From positions 14,632,001 through 14,696,000 of the forward strand of contig OY783209.1 in assembly GCA_963678705.1 (NCBI GenBank): a DNA stretch of 64,000 bases. Direction: 5' to 3'. Position numbers and translations under genes: made by a program. Source of the stretch: Panorpa germanica (taxonomy: Eukaryota; Arthropoda; Insecta; Mecoptera; Panorpidae). Positions 22,399 through 33,811 of the stretch are shown here, piece after piece (within the stretch, counting starts at the first letter, position 1; each line of letters begins with the position of its first letter). The notes beneath the pieces are model-generated. The model saw only the letters and a list, made by a program, of their open reading frames with translations. It made no database searches and was not told the DNA's origin.

Positions 22399-23119
22399 TT
22401 ACGGCTCTAGTAGTTTCACCATATTGTGTGTTTTAATACCGCTACTCGTGCTTGTGAATGATTTTATTATTTGTCCCAATGCCCATTGGGTTGATGGCAT
22501 ATTGTCGTCCTTTATTAGGACCAGAGATCCTATTTTAATGTCTGGACTAGTAGTTGTCTTCCATTTGCTTCTTTGTTGGCAGTGATTGATATAATCAGAT
22601 GACCATCTTTTCCAGTAATGTTGGATACAATCTTGTATATGAGAGAAGCGTTGCATTTTATTTAAATTAACTGGAGGTTGCGCTGCTGGTGTGATACTAG
22701 TAATGAGGCGACCGATAATTAAGTATCCAGGGGTGATAGGAGTTAAATAGTTAGAGTCAGAGGACATAGCATATAATGATCGGGGATTTAAGATTGCTTC
22801 TACCTTTGTCAAAAGAGTATATAAATCTTTATAATTAAGATAACTATTCATTAGAACTTTTTTCAAATGACTAAGTAGATTTTACATTCGTTTCCCACAG
22901 CCTACCAAAATGTGGAGGTCTGGGTGGTTTGAGTTTCCAAGTAATGGATAAATCAGAAGCAGAAACTGCAAGATTAGAAGTCTTTGACTCATTAGCATGA
23001 AATTTTGCTAAAATATGGTTAGTTCCCACAAAGTTAGTTCCATTATCAGAGTATATAGTGTGAGGATTTCCACAGCGAGATATAAACCGATTAAGTGCTG
23101 CGAGGAAACATTGATTCAA
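22399..23119 (-). pseudogene. BEL copy C integrase, core and C-terminal domain
   Basis: Same content and two-frame structure as copy B (23119-22871 and 22866-22399), with identical protein readings. Confidence 0.8.
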
Positions 23120-23229
23120 TTCCGTAACAAATTCAAAATGAATTGCTTTAGTAGTAAAGTATATATATATAAAAAAATGTAAGCTGCTTTAATGAAAGCT
23201 CCTTAAAAGTCCTTACCGATTTTTAAATA

Positions 23230-25389
23230 TTATCGGACCGGCATAATTAATATTAATTTAGGTTTACATTTAAAAGGCCACAAATCCGAAGATTGTTTAA
23301 ACCAGAAAAGGCATGACCACCACCATAAATAATTATTTATGACTTGGTTAGCAATTGTACTATGGGAAATATAATCAGCAGGGTTACTGTCTTTAGGTAT
23401 GTGACTCCATTGAAACGGGTCCATCATAATTGATTGTATTTCAGAGATACGATTAGCTATAAATACCTTTAAAGTATATGGTGAAAGTTTTAACAAAGAT
23501 AATACTAGTGTCGAATCAGAACAAAATATAACTTTATTAATATTGATAGGTAGAGTGCTTATTAATTTTTGAGTCATTGTACTCAATATTAAAGCTGAAC
23601 ATAACTCTGAACAAGTAATGCTAAGTATTTTTAGTGGTGCAACCTTAGATTTAGAATGTATTAACGATACTTGTGAATCGCCTTGAATGTTAAAAGATTT
23701 AAAATATACGCAGGCGCCATAAGCCCTTTCTGAGGCGTCACAAAAATCGTGTAACTCTATATTAATGCAGTCCAAGATTATAACTTTCCTAAGTATTGAA
23801 AAGTTATTTAATTCTGGTAAATTTTGTATTAATGTTAACCAAAATTCAACCAAATTTTGTGGTAATTCATCATTCCAATTCAATTTATGTAACCATAATG
23901 TTTGAATCATAATTTTAAATGGAATGATGCAAGGTGATAGTAATCCAAAGGGATTAAATATTTTGGAAATCAATAACAAAATAGTGCGTTTAGTATATTT
24001 ATCAGGTGGCTTAAAAGTAATATTATACTTAAAGGTGTCGGATTCAGAATCCCATTTTACTCTAAGAGTCTTAACATTTTCCGAATCATTAGAATCGATT
24101 ATAAAATGTTTATCCGAGTTAGTACCTTTGATACCTGATAATAATATATGTGAATTTGATATCCAATTTTCTAATTTAAAACCAGTGCTGTATAAAATTA
24201 GATTAATTCTATGACAACGTTCAGCAAGTTGCTTCAGGTTTGGATTATTGAAATGTGGATATTCTAGTTTGATGTGTTTAGGAATCACAGAGTTTGAAAT
24301 ATTTATTTCAGAGTGCTGTATTTTATTAGTTATTTTGTCCATAACTAGACAATTAAACTGTGTAGTTAAAGAATGTATATTTACATTTATTTTAGAAGTG
24401 ATATTTGTAGATGCATTGCCAATTCCAGATATAACTACACTAGTATTCATTAAGTTATTACTTAATTTATGAGCTAGATGTTTAGTTATAAAACTGGTTT
24501 GACTTATATTATCAAGTAATGCCCTTGCTATAATAGATTCACCTTTATCATCAATGTCTTCAACTAATGCTGTTGAATGCAAAGTTTGATTAACATTTAG
24601 AGTTTGAGATGTGAAAGTGTCACTAGAGGTGGGTGGTATAGCTAAATTATTTTGAGGTGGTTTAGAGATCGAAGGAGATAAGTGCAACAAAGTATGATGC
24701 ATCTTATCACATACATTACATGAGTATTTTGAAGTGCATTTTTTAGTAAGGTGACCTTTTCTCATACAGTTCAAACATAAATATTGTTTTCTGGCTTGTT
24801 TAATACGTGAACTTACTGTCCAATTAGAAAATGTCTTGCATTGGTAGACTGGGTGATTGCCATTACAAAAATAGCATTTATTATTCTGAGAAACTACTAC
24901 AGATTTCTGAGACTTGGGTTTCGCACTAACTTTTAAATATTCACGTTGCTCATCAATTTCATGGGCACGTTCCAACATGCTTGATAGAAGTGAATCAACT
25001 GTTAGAAAATCATTTTTAGAGCTTTGAGACAAATGCCATTGAGCTCTAGTGGAAGAATCTAACTTTTTGAAAATTAAAGCAGTAGTATATTGATCCCAAC
25101 GTTTTTCAGATATATAAGGAATACTATTTTCCAAAGACTTTACATATTTTCTAATAAGGGATGCTGTGGTTCTCAAGTTATCACTAGATTCTAAATTTAA
25201 ATTAGGGATATTTAAAAATGAATTAATGTGATGAGAAATTCTTTGCTCTGTATTGTCATAAATTTCAAGCAAAAGTTCCCAGCATAAATTGTAGTTTTGG
25301 CCATCAATTTCTACGTATGATATGTTATCAAGTGCTTCACCCTTTAAATAACTTCTAAGCAAATGAATATTAGGTAAATTTGTATTTAG
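23230..25389 (-). pseudogene. BEL copy C Gag-Pol open frame lacking RT
   Basis: An open frame of about 720 codons. Order: last third of the Gag N-domain (LLRSYLKGEALDNI), the undeleted join GQNYNLCWELLLEIYDNTE, zinc knuckles, a VCDKMHH module, a DUF1758 protease-like segment (IARALLDNISQTSFITKHLA), then IPKHIKLEYPHFN joined to NPNLKQLAERCHRINL, where the RT palm should be. The Pao A17-like region, RNase H and ILIMPVR end follow. The N-terminal half of Gag, the leader and most of the 5' LTR are deleted. It is the copy that best shows the ancestral gag frame. Confidence 0.8.
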
Positions 25390-25415
25390 GTAAATATTTA
25401 TTTGTTTCTTTAACA
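25390..25415 (-). repeat. Truncated 5' LTR stub of BEL copy C
   Basis: Only the last 26 bp of the LTR (GTAAATATTTATTTGTTTCT then TTAACA, + strand) remain, directly fused to gag sequence. Six bases (TAAACA) then precede the GGCGG target duplicate. Confidence 0.75.
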
Positions 25416-25421
25416 TAAACA

Positions 25422-27940
25422 GGCGGTATATCTCTTATGTAGAGCAAGTGCAGTGTTGGGCTAAGCGGTAATCTTGCACAGCTGTTCTTAAAATATGAGT
25501 ATTCATTGCCACAGTTAACACGGAAGATTCTGTGTTCTTAGATAGAATTTTAGTATTTCACAGCATTGTTTCAGGAGATCTCGTTGCAATTTAAATTGCA
25601 GTCCCTTAATCCAAACTTTGTCAAGCGCTTGAGACACATCGAGCTTGACCATATTTTCTTTTTTTCTAAGTTACCTTCAATTTGGTCAACTATTATGTGC
25701 ACCTGTCCGATTGTTGAGTAATTGTATCTAAGGCTATATTTGTGGTTTGGGATTAGGTCTCTCTGTTTTATTGTAGGCTTCAGGCGCTTTAGCAATAAGT
25801 TTTCAAAGATATTGGATATTATTGCAGCAATGATATAGACCGGAAAGATTTTTTTCATCTGGATCCTTACCCTGTTTCAGAATCATGATTACTTCTGCAA
25901 CTTTCTAATGTTTTGGGACATATTTTAGTCGAAGAGAAGCGTCTATGGTATGCAACAGTTTTACAAGCCTTTTGTTGGGTAATTCATTAACTACCTGTCC
26001 TGTAATGAGATCGTATTCTGGTGTTTTTTCGTTATTCCAGTTCCATTTAATTACATCATTGACATTATCGTTTCTCTTTTGTAACGTTATGTTTTCATCG
26101 GTGAATTGTTTGGCAAAGAATTTAAATATATCTTCAATATGCTGTGCAAATAATTCTGCTTTTTCACTATCACTCCTCGCTCACTCATTAAAGTTTTCCT
26201 TAACAGGTGGTGCTTGTGTCACTGGTCTGTTGATACCTTTTGTTGCTTTCTCTGTCGAGCAGAACTTACATTTAGTTTCCAAACCTGCGTTATGATGTAT
26301 TCTACCTTTATGGGTAATATGTCTTGACTCTCAATTTGTATATTCCGCGTTGTAATATCCACCAATGACAAAGGTTCTCCCAAGTGATTTGAACAGTTCT
26401 AAGTAGTCATACATTTGTAGTACGTATCGTGAGGGGCAATAGATTGTTGAGATGTTAATATTTTTGTTTTGTGTGCGCACACTGTGGTAACTTGCATGTT
26501 TCAAATGTTTGTTTGACTCCTTGATTATAACAGAACCGCCTAATTCTAAGAATGACTGATTTGTTAAGTGCGTTTTTATCCTGTGCTTTTTTTAGTTTAT
26601 CGGACTACAGTATATTTGTTGCATTTGGTCGTCCATCTTGCTGAGAGTAAGTAAAAGTATTTCTATCGTTGAATGAACTTCACAGCCCTTATTATCTTTT
26701 TTTTTTTTTTTATTTACAAGGTAATTACAACTAAGCGAATTTGCTTATCTAGCAATTTTTATATATAATAAGTACAATACGTATTCCAGATCCAATCCAC
26801 TGACTAGTTCCGAAAGATTTATATTACACACTTCTTATTGTGTGGTACAGTGGTAGATATCACAGGGTCAGGTCTTGAGGCTTGGTCCTCTTCAATCTAC
26901 GCAGATCTGTTCTCGTATCGAGTAACTGCAATATTTCATTGTTGTGGTGGTCTTGTAGACGTAGCAAATGTCTAGACCCTTATTATCCCTATATAAAAGA
27001 CCCTTATTATCTGTTTAACTGTTTGCGCATATGTAGCTTGTTCTGGTGTGCCAGACAATATTGATGCTTTTCTCACTCTGCCTGTAAAGTAAGTGTCGTT
27101 TCTCATGAAACTTGTAACTTGTTCAGTATTTTTATTTTGTGGTCTTGAGAGTATGTTGTGATTTTTCTGAAGAGCATTGGCTACCTCACAGCCTCTATAA
27201 CTTGCAAGATGGTGTCCTTTGCAGTTAACACATTTTAGGGTATTTTGTTTAAATGCTTTTCCGCACATTTTACAGAAATTGGCTGGGTTGATGTTCTTTC
27301 GTGCTTTGTTTGACGTCTTTTCCCTGTATATTTTTCTGTCAGTTTTTGGTTGTGTTACTTCGAGTGAAGACTGAGGTTTCCGTTTTCTGTTGGGCCTTTT
27401 TTTTCAGGATCCAATCTGTTTTACGGGCTTAGTCTTCCTCGTTTGTCATGTATACGGATCGGTCGGAATTACTGCAAGTTTTCGAATCAGTTTCAGTATT
27501 ACTGCTCTTTCTAGCTGGGGTGTGTTGTTGGATTTGTTCAGTTTTTCATTTTCTGCCGTTATGTCATCTCTCATTTGTATACATCTGCATATATCTATAG
27601 TTCTATATCGCAGAGCCTAACTCTGATTTTATTGTTCTCAAACTCAATCGAATTCTCTAGCTGATGTAGCGTATCTGCATTGCGCTGTTCCGGGTCTTTT
27701 CCCAAACTTGAGATCTGGTTGGAGCGATTTTATTCTCTATGTAATTTGAACAGTCGTTGGGTAACGACCCGTGGAGTCTTGTTTCAGCTCCCTCACCGCT
27801 GGCCGGATCTGAGCTTCCGAGTCCCTCATCAGTATTTAGTTACTGATTCATCAGTTACTGATTCTTTACTACTTTCATCATTTCTTTGTGTTATATTTTT
27901 TATTGCCGTTTTTTTTTGAAGAAGTCTGATATTAAGTTAC
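25422..27940 (-). pseudogene. Jockey-type LINE, 5' part (part 2 of the split copy)
   Basis: Continues the element interrupted at 12135. From right to left on the minus strand: ORF1 C-terminus with zinc knuckles (27268-26972, CVNCKGHHLASYRGC), a nested LINE insertion, the end of ORF1 (IEILLLTLSKMDDQMQQ), a decayed endonuclease (INISTIYCPSRY, then a GGYYNA block), and the RT start (IFKFFAKQFTDENI, TPEYDLITGQVVNELP, KVAEVIMILKQGKDP) with stops and shifts. The RT text at the left edge (IRDIPP) continues into NEETTMATFADD beyond the BEL array. Confidence 0.75.
26697..26976 (-). mobile_element. Nested 5'-truncated Jockey-type LINE with target duplication
   Basis: Flanked by CCCTTATTATC at 26686-26696 and 26977-26987, with a further copy at 27001-27011. 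It begins with a T run (poly-A on the minus strand), and the minus strand reads a LINE ORF2 C-terminus (LRRLQDHHNNEIL, then LDTRTDLRRLKRTKP, stop). Poly-A, target duplication and 5' truncation are the hallmarks of target-primed reverse transcription. It interrupts ORF1 of the surrounding Jockey copy. Confidence 0.7.
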
Positions 27941-28329
27941 TCGGAACATTGCTGAATTTTTCGCTTCAGCCTGGTCTACCAACGTACTAATGCTCCACAT
28001 ATGTTATATGTTACTTATATATTTATATTTCGAAGAACGTAGATTAACTCCAAGGCGATGATTCTATAGCTGTCATCCCGGGACGTGATGATTATCAGAA
28101 TGGGCGACAATTGGAATTCGGGAATTTGTTACCGAACGAAATTGTATACTCGAACTAGTCTAGATGGTATCACCGAACTATCACTTAGTATTCTGTTTGG
28201 TTTTATTTTTAATATCTAGATATTTTATCATAATATTGTTTTATAAAACAAAAAGGAGTCAGGTCTCTCGTATGATCAAGTAAGGTCGAATGACTAATAT
28301 TGGATAAATGTGCATTAGAACTCATAATT
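27941..28329. other. Intron sequence, nothing recognised
   Basis: No coding or repeat structure seen. The 5' end of the Jockey copy is not clearly defined here. Confidence 0.4.
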
Positions 28330-28625
28330 TAGAACTCAGTAATTAGCTGTATTACTTTTAATTCGTAAAATATCGAAAGTTGAAATTTTGCATGTGTATT
28401 AAAGTATTCAATGCTCACATTTCTCAACATTTGAAATTTAAGAATTGAAAAATAGGGGGTTGAAGAAATTCGGGTGCCCGGTACGGATCCTTGGAGAAAG
28501 TTAATATTCTAAATTCTAGAATGATTAAGTATATTATTAATAAAAGAAAATTCAAAATTTCTAAATTTTATTTGGGAGCACGGGGGCAGTTTTTGCCAAG
28601 AGTAAAGATTATGCTGTTTGCCTAA
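28330..28625 (+). repeat. Fragment of the Helitron-like unit
   Basis: Matches, in inverse orientation, the middle of the units at 43213-45440, including the blocks GTTGAAGAAATTCGGG, CCGGTACGGA and GGGAGCACGGGGGCAG. It directly abuts the long dispersed repeat that follows. Confidence 0.65.
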
Positions 28626-31600
28626 CTTATAGAGAACTATTGTGCGTCTATTTAATATTCTACATGCAAAATATCATCGTTGTACCTTTATATTGTTCTT
28701 ATAGTCGGTTTACCACCTCTCACTCTTAACACTTAAGAAAATGTAGTTTTTTTCATATTTTCGTTTTAAATATGTCAATCTATATCTGCATACTAAATTT
28801 TAGCTTTGTATTTATATTTTATAATTAGTGCCCCACACATACCTTCGCTACTGAACAAATTTGATAAATCTTAGCACTGGGATTTATTTTGTTTGTATCT
28901 AAGAATATATTTTATATTATAGCCTTTCATCATTTGACATTTCCGGATTTTAGTCCACGGCACCCTCCACTATTTGAAATTTGTGGATTTCTATGGTTTG
29001 TCTTAAATTTCAACGTTATAGCTTTGTTGCGACATTGTCCCCAAAAATTCGCGCCGCTACTGAATAAAATCTTTAGTGTTACAATTATTGGCAAATATGG
29101 ACAATTAGTGTCTCAATACATGTCCCAAGTTTCAATCTTCTTAATTTAATATTTCCGGCCTTTACTGTCTCAGTTTCCGCCGCTACTGGAAATTTAGAGT
29201 TTTTAATATTCATTCTTTAATAACAGTTTACAGCGAGCCTACATACTAAATTTAAACGTTGGAACTCTATTATAACATTACCCCAAAAAATCGCTCCGCT
29301 ACTGAATAAAATATGTGGTTTTCCAATTATTGTCAAATATTTACAATTAGTGTGTCTATACATATCGCAAGTTAAAATTGTCTTTATTCAATATTTATAG
29401 ATTTTACGATATCAACTCCTGCCGCCACAGGAAATTTAGGGTTTTTTATTGTTTTTTTATAAGTTACTGTCTACAGAGGACTTACCTGCCAAATTTAAAT
29501 ATTCTACCTTTTAAATTTATTCTTTACTGTTAACCTACATACCAAATTTCATTTTAAAATAATGGCTCAATAAGATAAATGCATGTAAACCTAATTAGTT
29601 TCTGCTTTTAACCGTGCTTAGCTCCTTGTTCATAATCATCCCTAACCCCAGCGCCCTCCGCTACTTACCACTCTAGCCCTTATCGTTCCCGTTTTTGCAC
29701 TTTCGAATTAATGCCGTTGCACCGCCATCCACACGTCAAGCACAACGATTTATCTCTTGCAGAGCAGCTACCTTCTGCCGCCACTACTTCAAGCGCCACC
29801 CATACTTAGCGTACTGTCCCCCAGCGCCTCCATTCCCCTCGCTGAAACACTTCTTATTTGATACTACAGTTATTCAATTATATAATTAATGCTGCACTGT
29901 AAACCTACATTCTATTTTTCATATTTATATTTACGATATAATATTAATCTCCCCATTAATCCCCGCTCCTGAAATAAAATTGTCAAATTTCAGGCATAGC
30001 TATCTATTTTGCTCTTAACAATTCTCTCTACCTTTATAAACTTTATCTACTTTATCTACTTTTATAAATGATCGAAATTTCAAAATTGAGCTCTTTGGCA
30101 AAGCCTTTCCCGCACCCACTTCCCTAATATCACGCCACTACTAAGGTTAAATTTATTTTCGCAAATATGCACATGCATAGTTTCTATTTTTTTAAATTTG
30201 ATATTTGAAGCTGTTAACTATTTCCCCCCTTCGATCGATTCGTTCGATTTCGCAGCACAACAAACGCACCAAAAATCAATCCAATTCTACTACTGAATGT
30301 AATTTGACTATCAAACGTATAGAGAACTATTGTGCTTCTATTTAATATTCTACATGCAAAATGTCATCGTTGTACCTCTATATTGTTCTTACTCTAATGT
30401 TACACTTAAGAAAATGTAGTTTTTTTATATTTTCGTTATAAATATGTCAATTTTTATGTGCATACCAAATTTTAGCTTTTTATTTATATTTTAGCATTAG
30501 TGCCCCCCACATACCTTCGCTACTGAACAAATTTGTCAAATCTCAGCACTGTGATCTATTTTGTTTGTATCTAAGAACATACGAGTATATTTTATATTAT
30601 AGCTTTTCATCACTATATATTTGACATTTCTGGTTTTTAACCAAAGGCCGCTATTAAAATTACCGCCACTATTTGAAATTTGTGGTTTTCTATGGTTTGT
30701 CCTATATTTCAACGTTCTAGCTTTGTTGCGACATTGTACCTAAAAATTCGCGCCGCTACTAAATAAAAATTTAAGTATTACAATTATTGGCAAATATGGA
30801 CAATTAGTGTCTGAATACATGTCCCAAATTTCAATCTTCTTAATTTAATATTTCTGGCGTCTACTGTCTGAGTTCTCCCGGCCACTGGAAATTTGGAGTT
30901 TTTAATATTTATTTTTTAATAACAGTCTACAGTCATACATACCGTATTTTAAACGTTGGAACTCTATTCTAATTTTATCTCCAAAAAATCGCTCATTTAC
31001 CCTCGCTACTGAAGTAAAATTGTCAAATTTCAATCAAAGTAATCTATTTTTCTCGTACTCAATATTTTCTCTAGCTATTTTAAATCACCATTTATAGAGA
31101 ACCCCACAAATTGAATTTAAAAATTGTAGGTCTGGCAAAGCATAAACTTCTCGAATATTTACAAATTTTGCACCGCTATTAAAATATGAATAATTAGAGT
31201 CTCAATACTTAGTCTTAATTTTATTTTTTCCACATTAAGGACTATTACCCACCCCTTTTCTTCATTGCTTGACATCCGGATCCGTAGTGTTCTGCCTCCA
31301 GACGCAACCCCTATCAATTCAGTTCTATAATGTATGTAATTTTTTTTAAATATTTATTTTTAGTGCATCAACTTTAAAAATTTATTAGCACTAAAAAAAT
31401 GTATACGCATATAAACATTTGCAATACATAATTCTAGTTTACAACTAGTAAACATACTTAAAATAAAGAGATTGAACTCTACCTACAAACGCACCATATA
31501 TCATTCCAATTCTGCTACTGAATGTATTTTGAACATGTCCATCACATAGAGAACTATTTTACTTCTATTTAATATTCAACATGCAAAATGTCATTGTTGT

Positions 31601-32639
31601 ATATTGTTCTTATATTCGGTTTATCACCTCCTACCCTAATGTTACACTTAGGTAATGTATTTCTTTATTTTCGTTATTAATATATCAATCTATATCTGCA
31701 TACTAAATTTCAGTTTTTTATTTATATTATAGCATTATTGTTGAAAATAATTTCCGCCACTAAACTAAATTTGTCAAAGTAGACACAGGAATCAATTTTA
31801 GTTGTACCCAAGACACAAATACTAAATTATAGCCTTTCATCCTCATATATTTGATATTTCTGGTTTTTCGTTCCCGGCGCCCACCCTCACTGGAAATTTG
31901 CCGTTTTCTATAGTTTGTCTTTATTGACCATTTACCAACGTCTCTTATTTCAACGTTCTAAATCTGTTGACATCGTCCCCAAAAATTCGCGCCGATATTG
32001 AATAAAAATGTTGGTGTTCCAATTATTAGCAAATATGCACCATTTGTGTCTCAATGCATACTCCAAGTTTCAATTTTCTTTATTTAATATTTCTGGCTTT
32101 TACCGTGTCATATCCCGCTGCCACTGGAAATTTGGAATTTTTAATATTTATTTATTAATTACTGTCTACAGCGAGCCTTCATACTAAATTTCAACGTTGA
32201 ATCTCTATTTTAACATTACCCCAAAAAAATCGCGCCGCTACTAAATAAAATATGTGGTGTTCCAATTATTAGCAAATATTCACAATTAGTGTACCTATAT
32301 ATATCCCAAGTTAAAATTGTCTTTATTCAAAATTTCTAGATTTTACGGTTTCAACTTCCGGCGCCACGAGAAAATTAGGGTTTCCTATTTTATTTTTATT
32401 AGTTACTGTCAAAAGAAAGCTTACATAACAAATTTAAATATTCTTACTCTATTGCCCCCAGAAATTCGCGCCGCTACTGAATTCCAAATTTGGTGTCTAA
32501 TTATTAGCGATGATGCACAATTAGTGTCCCAAGAAATTCAAATTCAAATTCAATTCATTTTCTTTATTCAATATTTTTAGATTTTAGTGTTTCAACTCCC
32601 ACCGCCACTGGAAATTTGTGGTTTTCAATTTTTTCCTCT
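28626..32639 (+). repeat. Long AT-rich dispersed repeat with ~240-bp submodules
   Basis: A module containing GCGCCGCTACTGAATAAAAT, CAATTATTGGCAAATATG, CACAATTAGTGTCTCAATAC and CCGCCACTGGAAATTT recurs about every 240-300 bp. A longer period is marked by ATAGAGAACTATTGTG...CTACATGCAAAATATCATCG (near 28632, 30322, 31546, and at 35935 after the LTR insertion). No protein is encoded. The same family recurs at 35662-36390 and 42120-42840 (+), and 58013-58950 and 60000-60550 (inverted). Confidence 0.75.
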
Positions 32640-32905
32640 AGTTATGTTATTGCTAGTTAAATAACAATATTTAAATTATTATGTACTTTATTTATATTAA
32701 TAAATGCACTTTCTATATAATTATATATTTATTCTACAAAAATTATCTCCTCGATGGAGAAATACTAATATACTTTAACAAATGAATTAATTAATTAGTT
32801 AAAACAAAATTGATTTTAGTCAATGTGATTTAAATATTGTTTGGTTACTTGGATAATAATATTTAGTTGTTGAAGAGGGGGAGAGAATTGTGTCGTCAGA
32901 TAACT
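32640..32905 (-). repeat. 3' LTR of the 32640-35657 element
   Basis: 266 bp. On its internal side the minus-strand sequence is GGATGGAGG, a plausible polypurine tract. Confidence 0.9.
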
Positions 32906-33811
32906 CCTCCATCCTTAGAGAGAAAAATAAAGAAATCTCGTGAAGATGTCTCGATTTTTCTAGATGTAGTCGTCACTTCTGTTTCCTGATAAGGGTCCTG
33001 CAGCAATAGTATTTGTATTGGTTTTCTTTTATGTGGTCCTATTTGTGGATTCGTTATCTTCCCTCTTCTATCATTTCTTCTAATGTATACTTCTTGAATG
33101 TGTTTGTTTATATAGTCCCAATAGTATTTTTTTCTGATTATTTCTTCAATCATATTTTCCTCTGGTTTGTTGAAAATTGTTATACTTATATCATTTTGTT
33201 CATATGTTGGCTTATCATAATATTTTTCTTTTCTGTGAACATTTATCCACATAGTGTGTGCCTCTTTTTCTGAATCTTCTAGCTTTTCCGGTAAGCACTT
33301 AGTTTTGTTTTCCTTTTCAATTTTTCGTTCTATTTTAAATTTTTTAATTTTCTTATTTTCTGCTTTTTCTTGCTTTATACTGTATGACTTTTCTACCTCG
33401 GAATATTGCATATTTTGTTTTCCTGGTTCTTCTTGTTTCATGTTTTGTTGTTTCTCTATTTCAATATCTTGTATAGTTTGCTTTTCTGCTACTTGCTTGA
33501 TTTTTTGTTGATTTTTAACTTTGAAATCTTGAAAGTTTTGATTTTTTGTTTGTTGATTAACCTTTTGTTTATTTGGTATTTCAAAATGTTGTATATTTTG
33601 ATTCTTTGTTTCTTGTTTGACATTTTGCAGATTTTCTACTTTTAAATCTTGCATGTTCTCATCTTCTGTGTCTTGTTTGACGTTTACTTGAACAATTGAA
33701 TTTTCATCGGTTTTTATTTTAATAAATGTTTTAACATCTTTTTCGTTTACTTCTGTATTCCAAACTTCATCTGTAGTGTTTTCACTCTGTACTTTGATTT
33801 CAGTATTATTT
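32896..33811 (-). CDS. Q/K-rich ORF running into an integrase C-terminal tail
   Basis: The open frame starts after a TGA near 33812, overlapping the end of the Gag-protease ORF in another frame, as pol usually does after a frameshift. The first Met (33654) gives 252 residues. The first ~150 residues are Q/K/N/E-rich with loose ~20-residue repeats (IQHFEI.N.QKVNQQTKNQN, then NFQDFKVKNQQKIKQ), homologous to 3821-4597. The rest (WINVHRKEKYYDKP, later HIQEVYIRRNDRRGKITNP and QIGPHK) looks like the GPY/F-type integrase C-terminus. The end overlaps the LTR by a few bases. I infer a fusion by internal deletion of RT, RNase H and the integrase core. Confidence 0.6.

Larger units (their letters stand above)
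12136..25421 (-). mobile_element. Tandem array of three defective BEL/Pao retrotransposons
   Basis: The layout on the + strand is LTR1 (12136-12440), copy A, LTR2 (17356-17660), copy B, LTR3 (22029-22333), copy C, and a terminal LTR stub (about 25390-25415). All copies are read on the minus strand and neighbours share one LTR. GGCGG flanks the array on both sides (12131-12135 and 25422-25426), inside a Jockey RT frame. All copies lack the reverse transcriptase core and the start of integrase, so the array derives from an already defective element. Copy B has an extra deletion of about 550 bp. Copy C has lost its leader and most of its 5' LTR. The unit from copy B to copy C repeats at an offset of 4673 bp, and from A to B at 5220 bp. 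Confidence 0.85.

Noticed and set aside
12136..25421. The BEL tandem array as purely an assembly duplication
   Set aside because: Copies differ by distinct deletions (about 550 bp in B, leader loss in C, 14 bp in A), so simple read duplication does not explain it. It cannot be excluded for the nearly identical B and C pol halves.
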